From NCBI RefSeq assembly GCF_004912195.1, contig NZ_STGW01000005.1:192404-256403 (forward strand): 64,000 nt of DNA. Reading direction: 5' to 3'. Under the pieces are notes generated by a model that was given only the letters and a program-made list of their open reading frames with translations, was not told where the DNA came from and ran no database searches. Each line of letters begins with the position of its first letter. The first letter of the stretch is position 1. Below are positions 9,221-17,272 of this stretch, in pieces. The position numbers and the translations under genes are program-made. The stretch is from Nocardioides caeni (lineage in GTDB: Bacteria > Actinomycetota > Actinomycetes > Propionibacteriales > Nocardioidaceae).

Positions 9221-10597
9221 TCACTCCGCACCGCAGTAGGCGCGCCAGTCGTTGCCGCCCGACAGCGGGTCGCGGTGGACGGGCGTCGTGGTGGCCGTCC
9301 CGACGTTGACGCCTCCGGGTGTCGTCTGGGTCTGGACGATGACGTTGAAGTTGCCGTTCTGTCCAGAACCGCCGCTGGTGTCGGGCACGTCGTAGGTGAC
9401 GGTCTGGCCGACGTTGGTGGTGCTGCCGAGGATCGCCATGTGGGTGAGCGCGTTGTTGTCGGCGCGTCGGACCTCGACGCGGTACTGGTAGCCGTTGCTG
9501 GTGTCGATGAAGCTGATGCGGGCGCTGCCGTTGATACCGGTGTTCGTGCAGCCCGGCTGTGCGTGAGGCGCAGCAGTCAGGGTGAAGCCCGACACGAGCG
9601 GTGTGGCGGCGTTGCCGGCGGCGTCGGTGGCGGTGAAGGTCAGCTGGTAGGTGCCGGCGGTCATCACCGCGGCGGTGAGGCCGGTGGTGGCGTACTGCGT
9701 GCCGGACACCACGGTCATCTGCTGCGGCTGGCACGCGGTGCCGGCCACGAAGACGCTGCCGTTCCAGCACTCGTTACCGTTGCGGACGACCTTCACGAAC
9801 ACCGTCGCGACCCCGGAGCCGCCGGTGTCCGTCGCGGTGACGCAGATCTGGCTGGCCCGCGACGTGCAGGCCACCGGCGCCCAGCCGGCACCGCTCGCGT
9901 TGTTCGCGGGCACGGGGGCGGAGAGTACGGGGGGCGTCGTGTCGAGCGGCACCGGGACGCTCGCGGTGGTCCGAACGGACGCGGTGTCGGTCCAGTACGC
10001 CGAGGTGAACGCCCAGGGCGCCTGGCCGCCGGCGCCGAGCAGGCCGCCGACGACGATGGCGCCGACGGCACCGGCCGGGACGAGCAGCCGGGCACGGCGC
10101 GGGGCGTCCGGGCCGGTGCGGTCCCTGCGCCCGAACCCGAGCCACAGGGCGATGAGGACGACGACGGTGGCGACGACCAGGCCGAAGGGGCTGGTGGCGG
10201 CGTTGACGACGTAGCCGAGGTGCGGGATGCCGAGGTCGACACGGTCCGCGGAGCTCACGAGGTAGCGGTCGGCGTCGGGGACGTTGTTGGTGTCACCCTG
10301 GAGCGTGAGCAGGAACTGCTCGCCCGCGGGCGCGACGTCGACGATGCGGTGGGTGACCAGGCCGCCGTCGGACGTCGGGACGCTGACGACGTCGCCGACC
10401 TCCAGCGATGCGGCAGGCACCTCGCGGGCGACGCCGAGGTCGCCGGCCTCGTAGGCCGGGCTCATCGAGCCGGACCCGAAGACCAGCGGGGTCACGTTGA
10501 GGAGCCAGCCGGCCGCCAGCACCAGCAGGCAGAGGGCGCCGAGCGCGCCGGCCACCCAGAGGAAGGTCTCGCGGACGATGCGGGTCGTCGTCGTCAT
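9221..10597 (-). CDS. SipW-type signal peptidase fused to a SipW-type signal segment and Ig-like extracellular region
   Basis: A 458-aa protein starting at the ATG at 10597, which overlaps the upstream gene by 4 nt. Residues 1-155 form an S26-family, ER/SipW-type signal peptidase: a membrane anchor (about 12-33), catalytic Ser44 in GSGSMSPAYEAGDL, His83 in VTHRIVDV (replacing the Lys of ordinary type I peptidases), and a second membrane segment (134-154). After an Arg-rich linker comes a third hydrophobic stretch (171-190) ending in SAYWTD (199-204), the same motif found at the signal cleavage region of the neighbouring exported proteins. Residues 215-320 resemble a bacterial Ig-like domain (DTGGSGVATVFVKV, DAAGNAATP). 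The cysteine-containing C-terminus is unassigned. It looks like peptidase and substrate in one chain. Confidence 0.8.
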   Translation of the reverse strand: MTTTTRIVRETFLWVAGALGALCLLVLAAGWLLNVTPLVFGSGSMSPAYEAGDLGVAREVPAASLEVGDVVSVPTSDGGLVTHRIVDVAPAGEQFLLTLQGDTNNVPDADRYLVSSADRVDLGIPHLGYVVNAATSPFGLVVATVVVLIALWLGFGRRDRTGPDAPRRARLLVPAGAVGAIVVGGLLGAGGQAPWAFTSAYWTDTASVRTTASVPVPLDTTPPVLSAPVPANNASGAGWAPVACTSRASQICVTATDTGGSGVATVFVKVVRNGNECWNGSVFVAGTACQPQQMTVVSGTQYATTGLTAAVMTAGTYQLTFTATDAAGNAATPLVSGFTLTAAPHAQPGCTNTGINGSARISFIDTSNGYQYRVEVRRADNNALTHMAILGSTTNVGQTVTYDVPDTSGGSGQNGNFNVIVQTQTTPGGVNVGTATTTPVHRDPLSGGNDWRAYCGAE

Positions 10598-11190
10598 GGC
10601 TGCACCTGTGTCGCGGGGAAGGTGAAGGTCACGTCGGACGTCGCACCGGTGGTCAACGCGGTCGCCGACCGCGTGACCTGGATGCACAGGTCGTGGGACG
10701 CGTTGGGCGCGAGGACGGGGCTGGCGGCGACGGACAGCGCGTTGATCGCCACCGGGCCGGCGACGACGGTGCCGTTGGTGCACTGCTGCCCCGACAACTG
10801 GCCGGCGCGCCTGATGGTGACGGTGAGGTTGCCGCCGAGGGCGCCGGGGTTGGTCGCGGAGCCGGTGATCCGGTAGGTGAGGCTCACCGGTCCGACGGAG
10901 TTGTTGCGCACGTTGAGGATCGCGGCTCGTGAGCCCGACGCGGGGATGCCGGTGAGGTCGAGCCCCGACCACGCGACGGCGTTCTCGGGCTTGACCTGCT
11001 GACGTCCGTCGAGGTCGATGTGCAGCGCGCCGGCCGTCACCGAGCCGGGGACGACCGTGCCCTCGCTGGTCCAGTACGCCGAGGTCACCGTGGCACCGGT
11101 CCCGACGAGCAGTCCGACGGCCAGCAGGGCACGCGTGCGACCGCGTCCGAACCAGCTCCTCCTGCTCCGCTCGACCAGCTGCTCAGCCAC
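10594..11190 (-). CDS. Exported protein with SipW-type signal (CalY/TasA-like)
   Basis: A 198-aa protein. Arg-rich N-terminus, hydrophobic core at about residues 20-36, then SAYWTSEG, the form of signal region processed by SipW-type peptidases ('alternate signal-mediated exported protein' families). The remainder is a Ser/Thr/Asn-rich beta domain with repeated AGALHIDLDG and NVRNNSVGPVSLTYRI segments, similar in layout to camelysin/TasA. It sits directly upstream of the fused SipW gene with a 4-nt overlap and overlaps the LPDTG gene by 8 nt, so the three are translated together. A fibre or surface-matrix role is inferred. Confidence 0.7.
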   Translation of the reverse strand: MAEQLVERSRRSWFGRGRTRALLAVGLLVGTGATVTSAYWTSEGTVVPGSVTAGALHIDLDGRQQVKPENAVAWSGLDLTGIPASGSRAAILNVRNNSVGPVSLTYRITGSATNPGALGGNLTVTIRRAGQLSGQQCTNGTVVAGPVAINALSVAASPVLAPNASHDLCIQVTRSATALTTGATSDVTFTFPATQVQP

Positions 11191-11872
11191 GGGACGCCTC
11201 CTCGCGCCGGCGCGAGGGGCGCAGCAGCGCGATGCCCGCGCCGATCAGCCCGGCCGCGACCCACAGGGTCGTCCCGGCGATGCCGTTGCCGGTGTCGGGC
11301 AGGGCGTCACCGTCGCCGTCACCCTGTCCCCCGGTGCCGTCGCCGTCGCCCTGGCCGTTCCCGTCGCCATCGCCGTCACCCTCGCCCTCGCCGGCCACGT
11401 CGCCGTCCTCGGAGAGGGTCAGCTCGACGCGGAAGGGGATGGACTGCAGCTCACGGGTCGACTCCCAGGCGAACGTCGCCCGCAGCCGCACCCGGGTGAT
11501 GGCGTCCTCCGGGACCTTGAGCTCGGTGACGGCTCGGGTCTCGCCCTCGTCGACCGGCACCCAGGGCCGGTTGCCGACCTTCGCCTCGAGGACGATGTCG
11601 CTGTCGGCGAGCAGGAGGTCGGGGTCCTCGGCCACCACGTCGACGGTCAGCACGCCGGCCGACGGTCCGTCGTTGCGGACGAGGAAGGATCGCTCCTCGA
11701 CGTCTCCCGGCACCACCCGGAAGTCCGGGTCGAACAGCGGCGACGTCAGCTCGTTCGACCAGGTCAACCCGTCGGTGCTGAGCCCGATCTCGTCCGCCGC
11801 GTGCGCCGGCGCGGCGCCGACGACGACCACCGCGACTGCGGTGGACGCCATCAGGGCGAGGCGACGGATCAC
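11183..11872 (-). CDS. LPDTG-anchored surface protein in the SipW cassette
   Basis: A 229-aa exported protein. An ordinary Sec signal peptide (MIRRLALMASTAVAVVVVG, cleaved after APAHA) is followed by a beta-rich domain of about 130 aa, with segments such as VVPGDVEERSFLVRNDGPSAG that recall surface-exposed immunoglobulin-like folds. A Gly/Asp low-complexity linker comes next, then LPDTG, a hydrophobic helix, and the basic tail RPSRRREEASRG. The LPxTG-helix-Arg arrangement is a sortase sorting signal. No sortase gene is in the window, so anchoring would need a housekeeping sortase elsewhere. It uses a different export signal from its SipW-dependent neighbours. Confidence 0.75.
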   Translation of the reverse strand: MIRRLALMASTAVAVVVVGAAPAHAADEIGLSTDGLTWSNELTSPLFDPDFRVVPGDVEERSFLVRNDGPSAGVLTVDVVAEDPDLLLADSDIVLEAKVGNRPWVPVDEGETRAVTELKVPEDAITRVRLRATFAWESTRELQSIPFRVELTLSEDGDVAGEGEGDGDGDGNGQGDGDGTGGQGDGDGDALPDTGNGIAGTTLWVAAGLIGAGIALLRPSRRREEASRG

Positions 11873-11910
11873 GGTGGACTCCTGTCAGGGCTGGTGGGGC
11901 GGATCGGTTG

Positions 11911-12615
11911 TCAGGTGGATCGGCGCCCTCGGCGCCGGATGTAGGCAAGGAGCAGGATCGAGATCGCCACTCCCCCGGCGACGAGTGCCGGGACCGGCAG
12001 GGACGCTGCCGGCGGGGCCTGCGGTGCTGGTGTCGGTGGCTCCTCCTGCGGGGGTTGCTCGTGGAGCTGGGGCTGCTCGTCCTCGGGGCCCTTGCGCCGC
12101 CCCCTGCGATCGCGCAGGGAGCCGACGAACATGTAGGCCGCGTAGCCGATCAGGAGGGCCGAGACCCCCCAGACCGCGGTCTGGCGCTGTCGTCCCGACA
12201 GTGCCGTGTTCACGTGTCCGAGCCAGGGAACCGCGTACCAGAGCCGGCCCCGGACCTGGACCTCCTCGACCCCGTCGGGGTCCTCGCTGTCGTTGGCGTC
12301 GCCCTGGGTCGTGAGCACCGTCTCGCCGTCGAGACGGGCGGAGACCTCGGTGACCCGGTGGGTCACGACGGCCGCCTTGCCCGACTCCAGCTGGGAGGTG
12401 ATGACGTCCCCGACGGCGATGTCCTCGATCGCGACGGGCTTGACGACGACCAGCGTGCCCGGAGGGTAGTCGGGCCTCATCGATCCGGTGAGCACGGTGT
12501 AGGGCGCTGCGCCGGCGAGTCGCGGAATCACCACCGCGACCGCCAGCACAGCCACCACACCGAGGATCACCAACCAGGACAGGACCTGTCCCGTCCAGCC
12601 GATGACGTCACGCAT
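11911..12615 (-). CDS. sipW: SipW-type signal peptidase I
   Basis: A 234-aa membrane protease from the ATG at 12615. N-terminal membrane anchor at about residues 12-34, catalytic Ser45 in VLTGSMRPDYPPGTLVVV, and His86 in AVVTHRVTEV: the Ser/His arrangement of the SipW/ER branch of family S26. After residue 150 come a second hydrophobic segment (ALLIGYAAYMFVG), a charged Pro/Glu-rich linker and a C-terminal membrane helix ending in Arg-rich residues. It lies 23 nt after the AFWTD exported protein, its likely substrate. A second, fused SipW is encoded 1.3 kb downstream. Confidence 0.88.
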   Translation of the reverse strand: MRDVIGWTGQVLSWLVILGVVAVLAVAVVIPRLAGAAPYTVLTGSMRPDYPPGTLVVVKPVAIEDIAVGDVITSQLESGKAAVVTHRVTEVSARLDGETVLTTQGDANDSEDPDGVEEVQVRGRLWYAVPWLGHVNTALSGRQRQTAVWGVSALLIGYAAYMFVGSLRDRRGRRKGPEDEQPQLHEQPPQEEPPTPAPQAPPAASLPVPALVAGGVAISILLLAYIRRRGRRST

Positions 12616-12638
12616 GGGCCGTCGGACCGACCGAGGGA

Positions 12639-13163
12639 TCAGGGGCTGTGGACCTGGACCGCGTTGAGCGTGATCGCGTCGAGGTCGGCCGTGGCGAGCT
12701 CCGAGTCGATGTTCTCGTCGCCGTACGGGTAGGCCACCGTGATGGTGATCGACACGGGGGTCGGGCCGTCGACGTCGACACCCGTGTCGGCACCCACCGG
12801 CTCGGTCAGCACGGCCGAGACGTCCAGGACGTCCGAGCCGAGCGAGATGTCGGCGACCGAGGCCTGGTCGATCTCGACCGTCGCGCGGAGGTGGTCGCCG
12901 GTGCCGTCGATCGATGCCGTGCAGGTCTTCTCGATGGTGTCGCCCGGGACGACGAGGTTGACGGTCTCGCCGGGGCCGAGCACGTCGGCGTCGGCGTAGA
13001 CCCAGTCCTCGCAGGAGCCCGTGGTCAGGCTCAGGTCGCCCGCCGTGACGGACCCGCCGTCGACGACGTCCGAGTCGGTCCAGAACGCCAGCGTGCCGGC
13101 GCCGCCCATCAGCAGGACGGCCGCGGAGCCGGCCGCGAGGGCGCCCTTCGTGGTCTTCTTCAT
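12639..13163 (-). CDS. Exported protein with SipW-type signal (CalY/TasA-like), first gene of the cassette
   Basis: A 174-aa protein. The ATG at 13163 is preferred over longer in-frame starts because GGAGAAG lies 5 nt upstream. MKKTTKGALAAGSAAVLLMG is a signal segment ending in GTLAFWTDSD, the motif read by SipW-type peptidases. The mature part is acidic and beta-rich (SVTAGDLSLTTGSCEDWVYA), with two cysteines that could form a disulfide, and ends in NAVQVHSP. It opens a five-gene minus-strand cassette. A leader hairpin lies about 50 nt upstream. A polymeric fibre role as for TasA/CalY is inferred, not shown. Confidence 0.72.
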   Translation of the reverse strand: MKKTTKGALAAGSAAVLLMGGAGTLAFWTDSDVVDGGSVTAGDLSLTTGSCEDWVYADADVLGPGETVNLVVPGDTIEKTCTASIDGTGDHLRATVEIDQASVADISLGSDVLDVSAVLTEPVGADTGVDVDGPTPVSITITVAYPYGDENIDSELATADLDAITLNAVQVHSP

Positions 13164-13211
13164 CGTGCTTCTCCATTCCCCATGTCCAACGACGCGGTTC
13201 GCTCGGTGTGC

Positions 13212-13234
13212 AGGTGTGGACGAGTGCCACACCT
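13212..13234 (-). promoter_or_regulatory. Inverted repeat in the leader of the SipW cassette
   Basis: AGGTGTGG (13212-13219) and CCACACCT (13227-13234) are perfect 8-bp arms separated by 7 nt, about 50 nt upstream of the first cassette gene. This could be a regulator operator or an mRNA leader hairpin. No matching family motif is recognised. Confidence 0.4.
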
Positions 13235-13299
13235 CCTCAACGGAGGGGAACACGAGGCGACACGGAGCGTCCGGAGAATCGGGACTTTGTCCCGCTGGA

Positions 13300-13335
13300 C
13301 CATCGGATCCGATAGTCGACCGTCGGATCAGATGG
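13300..13335 (-). terminator. Hairpin directly after pdxS
   Basis: A 36-nt imperfect inverted repeat begins at the base after the pdxS stop. Its arms, CCATCGGATCCGATAG and GTCGGATCAGATGG, pair with few mismatches. It would separate pdxS from the SipW cassette downstream. No clear U-tract is seen, so termination strength is uncertain. Confidence 0.45.
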
Positions 13336-14262
13336 TCACCAGCCGCGCTCGGCGAACTGGATCGACCGCGCCGGCTCGTCGACGTTGATGCCGACCATGG
13401 CCTCGCCCAGCCCGCGGGAGACCTTGGCGACCACGTCGGGGTCGTCGTGGAAGGTCGTCGCCTTGACGATGGCCTCGGCACGCTGCGCGGGGTTGCCGGA
13501 CTTGAAGATGCCGGAGCCGACGAAGACGCCCTCGGCGCCGAGCTGCATCATCATCGCGGCGTCGGCGGGCGTGGCGATGCCACCGGCGGTGAACAGCACG
13601 ACGGGCAGCTTGCCCGAGCGCGCCACCTCCACCACCAGGTCGTACGGCGCCTGGAGCTCCTTGGCCGCGACGTAGAGCTCGTCGTCGGAGAGCACGGTGA
13701 GGCGCCGCAGCTCGCCACGGATCGTGCGCATGTGGGTCACGGCGTTGGACACGTCACCGGTGCCGGCCTCGCCCTTGGAGCGGATCATCGCCGCGCCCTC
13801 GGTGACGCGTCGCAGGGCCTCGCCCAGGTTGGTCGCGCCGCACACGAAGGGGACGGTGAAGTCCCACTTGTCGATGTGGTTGGCGTAGTCGGCCGGGGTC
13901 AGCACCTCGGACTCGTCGATGTAGTCCACGCCGAGCGACTGCAGCACCTGAGCCTCGGCGAAGTGACCGATCCGGGCCTTGGCCATCACCGGGATGGACA
14001 CGGCCTCGATGATCCCGTCGATCATGTCGGGGTCGCTCATCCGCGACACGCCGCCCTGGGCGCGAATGTCGGCGGGGACCCGCTCGAGGGCCATGACGGC
14101 CACGGCGCCGGCGTCCTCGGCGATCTTCGCCTGCTCGGGGGTGACCACATCCATGATCACGCCGCCCTTGAGCATCTCGGCCATGCCCCGCTTGACCCGG
14201 GTCGTGCCCTGGCCGTTGCTCTCTGGCGTGGCGGTGGCGCTGAGGTCCTGCTGCTCGCTCAT
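13336..14262 (-). CDS. pdxS: Pyridoxal 5'-phosphate synthase lyase subunit PdxS
   Basis: Builds PLP from ribose 5-phosphate, glyceraldehyde 3-phosphate and ammonia from PdxT. The protein is 308 aa from the ATG at 14262. The TIM-barrel core is very conserved: [53 protein letters not shown], the phosphate-binding [18 protein letters not shown], and [14 protein letters not shown]. It lies about 30 nt downstream of the pgsA homologue. Its partner pdxT is displaced 4 kb downstream. Confidence 0.97.
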   Translation of the reverse strand: MSEQQDLSATATPESNGQGTTRVKRGMAEMLKGGVIMDVVTPEQAKIAEDAGAVAVMALERVPADIRAQGGVSRMSDPDMIDGIIEAVSIPVMAKARIGHFAEAQVLQSLGVDYIDESEVLTPADYANHIDKWDFTVPFVCGATNLGEALRRVTEGAAMIRSKGEAGTGDVSNAVTHMRTIRGELRRLTVLSDDELYVAAKELQAPYDLVVEVARSGKLPVVLFTAGGIATPADAAMMMQLGAEGVFVGSGIFKSGNPAQRAEAIVKATTFHDDPDVVAKVSRGLGEAMVGINVDEPARSIQFAERGW

Positions 14263-14293
14263 GGCGTCGATCCTAGACCGACCCGAACGGTGT

Positions 14294-14956
14294 TCAGGAA
14301 CCGGTCCCGGGGTCGGTCGTCCCGGTCGCGGCCGCGGCGTCGGCGGCATCGAGGGCGATCGCCTGGCGTCGTACCTTCAGCACGCGGAAGGCCACCGTGT
14401 AGGTGCTCGCGAAGGCCAGCGCCCAGAGGGTGACCTCCATGAGGATCGGCAGGTCGAGGAGATCGCCCAGGCCGGTCATCACGAGGATGGAGACGAGGCG
14501 GTCGGACCGCTCCGCGATGCCGCCCTTGGCGTCCATGCCGAGCGACTCGGCGCGGGCCCGGGCGTAGGAGGTCACCGAGCCCATGACCAGGCACCACAGC
14601 GACAGGTAGAGGTAGATGTCGCTGTCGCCGGGGCCGGCGAAGTAGAGGACGAGCCCGCCGAAGATGGCGCCGTCGCCGAAGCGATCGAGCGTGGAGTCCC
14701 AGAACGCACCGAACCGGGAGACCCGGCCCATCTCGCGCGCCATCCGCCCGTCGATCAGGTCGCTGAAGACGAACGCCGTGATGAACAGCACCCCAGCGAG
14801 CAGCTCGCCGCGCGGGAAGAACGCGAGGGCGCCGACGCAGACGCCGACCGTGCCCACCAGGGTCACGGCGTCGGGGCTGATGCCGAGGCGGATGAACAGC
14901 CGCACGAACGGGTGCAGCAGCGTCCCTGCCCAGAACTCCTTGAAGCGATCCAGCAC
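14294..14956 (-). CDS. pgsA: CDP-alcohol phosphatidyltransferase, likely phosphatidylinositol-phosphate synthase PgsA
   Basis: Membrane enzyme that transfers a phosphatidyl group from CDP-diacylglycerol, in this neighbourhood most likely to inositol phosphate. The family signature DG-x2-AR-x8-G-x3-D-x3-D is complete in [18 protein letters not shown] plus AFWDSTLDR. Around six hydrophobic helices are present. The GTG at 14956 (about 220 aa, [11 protein letters not shown]) fits family N-termini; a GTG at 14995 inside the HIT gene is an alternative. The HIT gene upstream matches mycobacteria, where pgsA1 is followed by PIM mannoside genes. Those genes are absent here. Confidence 0.85.
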   Translation of the reverse strand: MLDRFKEFWAGTLLHPFVRLFIRLGISPDAVTLVGTVGVCVGALAFFPRGELLAGVLFITAFVFSDLIDGRMAREMGRVSRFGAFWDSTLDRFGDGAIFGGLVLYFAGPGDSDIYLYLSLWCLVMGSVTSYARARAESLGMDAKGGIAERSDRLVSILVMTGLGDLLDLPILMEVTLWALAFASTYTVAFRVLKVRRQAIALDAADAAAATGTTDPGTGS

Positions 14957-14978
14957 GGGGACCGAACCTACTGCACCG

Positions 14979-15515
14979 TCACGGCCGCCACGCACTCGCG
15001 AGCAGGTCGCGGGTGTCGCCGAGCAGCTGCGGGAGCGTCTTGGTGCCGCCGATGACGGTCATGAAGTTCGCGTCGCCCGACCAGCGCGGGACGACGTGCT
15101 GGTGCAGGTGGCCCGAGAGCGACCCGCCCGCGGCCCCGCCCAGGTTGAGGCCGACGTTGAAGGCGTGCGGCTGGGAGACGGCGCGGATCGTGCGCAGCGA
15201 GGCGCGGGTGAGGGCGTTGATCTCGGCGTTCTCCTGATCGTCGAGGTCGAGCAGGTCCGGGACGTGGCGATAGGGCAGCACCATCAGGTGCCCCGGGTTG
15301 TAGGGGTAGAGATTGACCACGACGTAGGCGCACTCCCCCCGTACGACGACCAGCTCGTCGTCCGACGAGGTCGACGCATCCGGGGTGATCCGGCAGAACG
15401 GGCAGGCCGGTCGCGGGTCGGCGTGGGCCGGCTCCTCCTCCTCGTCACCGGCGGCGCGGACGTAGGCCATCCGGTGCGGCGTCCAAAGCCGCTCCAGCCC
15501 GTCGGGACCGCTCAC
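14979..15515 (-). CDS. HIT-family nucleotide phosphorylase/hydrolase
   Basis: Small histidine-triad protein of 178 aa, similar to the actinobacterial AP4A phosphorylase (Rv2613c type). The GTG at 15515 overlaps the TetR stop by 4 nt and has a GGGGGA site; longer frames run into that gene. Zinc-type cysteines (CPFCR) are at about residue 40. YPYNPGHLMVLPYRHVPDL and the catalytic triad GHLHQHVVPRW identify the family. It sits immediately upstream of pgsA. Confidence 0.9.
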   Translation of the reverse strand: MSGPDGLERLWTPHRMAYVRAAGDEEEEPAHADPRPACPFCRITPDASTSSDDELVVVRGECAYVVVNLYPYNPGHLMVLPYRHVPDLLDLDDQENAEINALTRASLRTIRAVSQPHAFNVGLNLGGAAGGSLSGHLHQHVVPRWSGDANFMTVIGGTKTLPQLLGDTRDLLASAWRP

Positions 15516-16240
15516 TCCCCCCGCTCCTCGTCGCTGCGGAGCATCTGGAAGAACTCCGCGATGGGCAGGTCCGGCAGACTCACCCCGCGGGTCCGGGCAA
15601 TCCCGTCGATCTGCACCCAGACGGATTCGCTGAGCACCGCCGCGAAGACCTCGGGCGCGGGCGCGCGGGTGTCGCGCTCGAGCCACCGGCGGACCGCCGC
15701 GAAGACGGCCCCGATCAGCCCGAACACCCAGGGGTCGAGGGCAGCGAGGTCGTCCTCGCTCAGCTCGACGCCCAGGGCCATGACGACGACGGTCATGATC
15801 CCCTCGATGGCCTCTGCCACCTGTTCGATGGCCTGGCTGAGCGGGCTCGGCCCCCAGTCAGCGACGTCGCGGCCGACGAACCACAGCAGGCTGGGCTGCG
15901 CGACAGCCCAGTCGATCAGGGCCCGGATGATGCGGCTGATGACCTGGTCCGGGGTGCCGTCATGGGCCAGGGCGGGCAGGAGCTGCTCCCACAGCTCGTC
16001 GCAGATCCGCCGCTGCACGGCGCGGTCGAGGTCGGCACGGTCCTCGAAGTGGCGGTAGACGACCGTCCGGCTCATCCCGGCCTGGTCGGCGACGGCCTGC
16101 ACCTGGATGTCCTCGCCCGGCTCCTGGCGCATCAGCACCGCGAGCGCAGCGTCGATGATGAGTTGGCGCCGGACCTGGTTGTGCTCCTGCCAGCGACGTC
16201 GCCGACCGTCGAGCTCCGGCTCGTCCTCGGTGGCGGTCAT
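15512..16240 (-). CDS. TetR-family transcriptional regulator
   Basis: A 242-aa regulator with an N-terminal helix-turn-helix (IIDAALAVLMRQEPGEDIQVQ, then ADQAGMSRTVVYRHFEDRADLDR at about residues 29-75) and an all-helical ligand domain. The large C-terminal part suggests a hydrophobic effector, but none can be named. It is coupled to the HIT gene by a GTGA overlap, which places it at the head of the HIT-pgsA-pdxS group. Confidence 0.88.
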   Translation of the reverse strand: MTATEDEPELDGRRRRWQEHNQVRRQLIIDAALAVLMRQEPGEDIQVQAVADQAGMSRTVVYRHFEDRADLDRAVQRRICDELWEQLLPALAHDGTPDQVISRIIRALIDWAVAQPSLLWFVGRDVADWGPSPLSQAIEQVAEAIEGIMTVVVMALGVELSEDDLAALDPWVFGLIGAVFAAVRRWLERDTRAPAPEVFAAVLSESVWVQIDGIARTRGVSLPDLPIAEFFQMLRSDEERGE

Positions 16241-16275
16241 GGGTCAAACCTTCTCACGGTCATGGGCGGGGCGCG

Positions 16276-17271
16276 TCAGCCGAACCGATGGAACCACTTG
16301 CCGAGGTCGGCGCCGATGCCGTCGCAGGTGACGTTCTTGTCCCGCTCGCTCTCGACCCACTGGCCCATCACGGCCGGCCCGCCCTGGATCGACCAGTCGT
16401 CGCCGCACCGGTTCAGGGCCTCCGCGCGGGAGGTCTGGCCGGCGGCCCGCCACTCCGGGATGCCGCCGAGGCTGAGGTTGCCGACGACGGTCTCGTAGAG
16501 GTGCGGCGTGGAGTAGACCCCGATCCGGAAGCCCGCGTCGACGTAGCCGCGCGCCACGCCCTCGATGACCGCGGCGTTGGCCTGCTTGTCGCTGCTCCAC
16601 TCGAAGGACGGCACCGGCTCGACGTCGATCCACACGATCGGGCTCAGGAGGCCGACCTGCCCCATCGTCCCGATGTTGTAGCGCGCCTCCTGGTAGCCGG
16701 CATTGCGCAGCTGCCCGAGTCGCGTGGAGGCGTCGTAGGGGCCATCGGCGCCGTACTCCTGGAGCTGGGCGCGGCTGGGATAGCTCGAGACGGCGTAGAC
16801 CGCGACGAGCACGTCGTTGTCCTTGGCCCACTGCACCTGACTGGCCAGACAGGGGTTGGGCGTGAACGCCGGGCCATTGGTGAGGCCGAGGATCACGTAC
16901 TCCGCCTCGGCCTCCGGCATCGGAAGGCCCTTGCCCTGCTTCTCGGGGATGCCGGTGCCGATCGGGCACTGCGGCCAGCTCACGTCGCCGCCGAGGACGT
17001 TGCCGTCGCGGGGCGCGATGTTGCTGGTCGGTCCCCCGCTCTCACGGGCGAGCTCCTCGGCGAGATCGGCGAGGTCGCTGGCATCGGCCCCGGGGTCCCC
17101 CGCGTCTCCCCCTGGTACGACGCCCGCACTCGGCGACGCCGTCGTCGGCGTGGGCGCCGGGGGCCGGGCGGGGGCCCCTGCGCCGGTGTCGGATCCGCCG
17201 CCGCAGGCCGTCAGCGCGAGCGGGCCCAGCAGCGCGACCAGCGCGCCGGCGATGGTCCGCCGCGTCGTCAT
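16276..17271 (-). CDS. Lipoprotein with a DUF1906/GH25-like (glycosidase-fold) domain
   Basis: A 331-aa exported lipoprotein. The signal peptide ends in the lipobox LTAC (Cys23). A Pro/Ser/Thr-rich linker follows to about residue 75. The C-terminal domain starts GGDVSWPQCP and has the barrel-like motifs IVWIDVEPVPSFEW and GFRIGVYSTPHLYE, characteristic of DUF1906/GH25-like proteins that act on cell-wall polymers. Whether it is an active hydrolase cannot be judged from sequence. It starts one base after the thrS stop (TGAGATG), so it may be co-translated with thrS. Confidence 0.75.
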   Translation of the reverse strand: MTTRRTIAGALVALLGPLALTACGGGSDTGAGAPARPPAPTPTTASPSAGVVPGGDAGDPGADASDLADLAEELARESGGPTSNIAPRDGNVLGGDVSWPQCPIGTGIPEKQGKGLPMPEAEAEYVILGLTNGPAFTPNPCLASQVQWAKDNDVLVAVYAVSSYPSRAQLQEYGADGPYDASTRLGQLRNAGYQEARYNIGTMGQVGLLSPIVWIDVEPVPSFEWSSDKQANAAVIEGVARGYVDAGFRIGVYSTPHLYETVVGNLSLGGIPEWRAAGQTSRAEALNRCGDDWSIQGGPAVMGQWVESERDKNVTCDGIGADLGKWFHRFG

Positions 17272-17272
17272 C

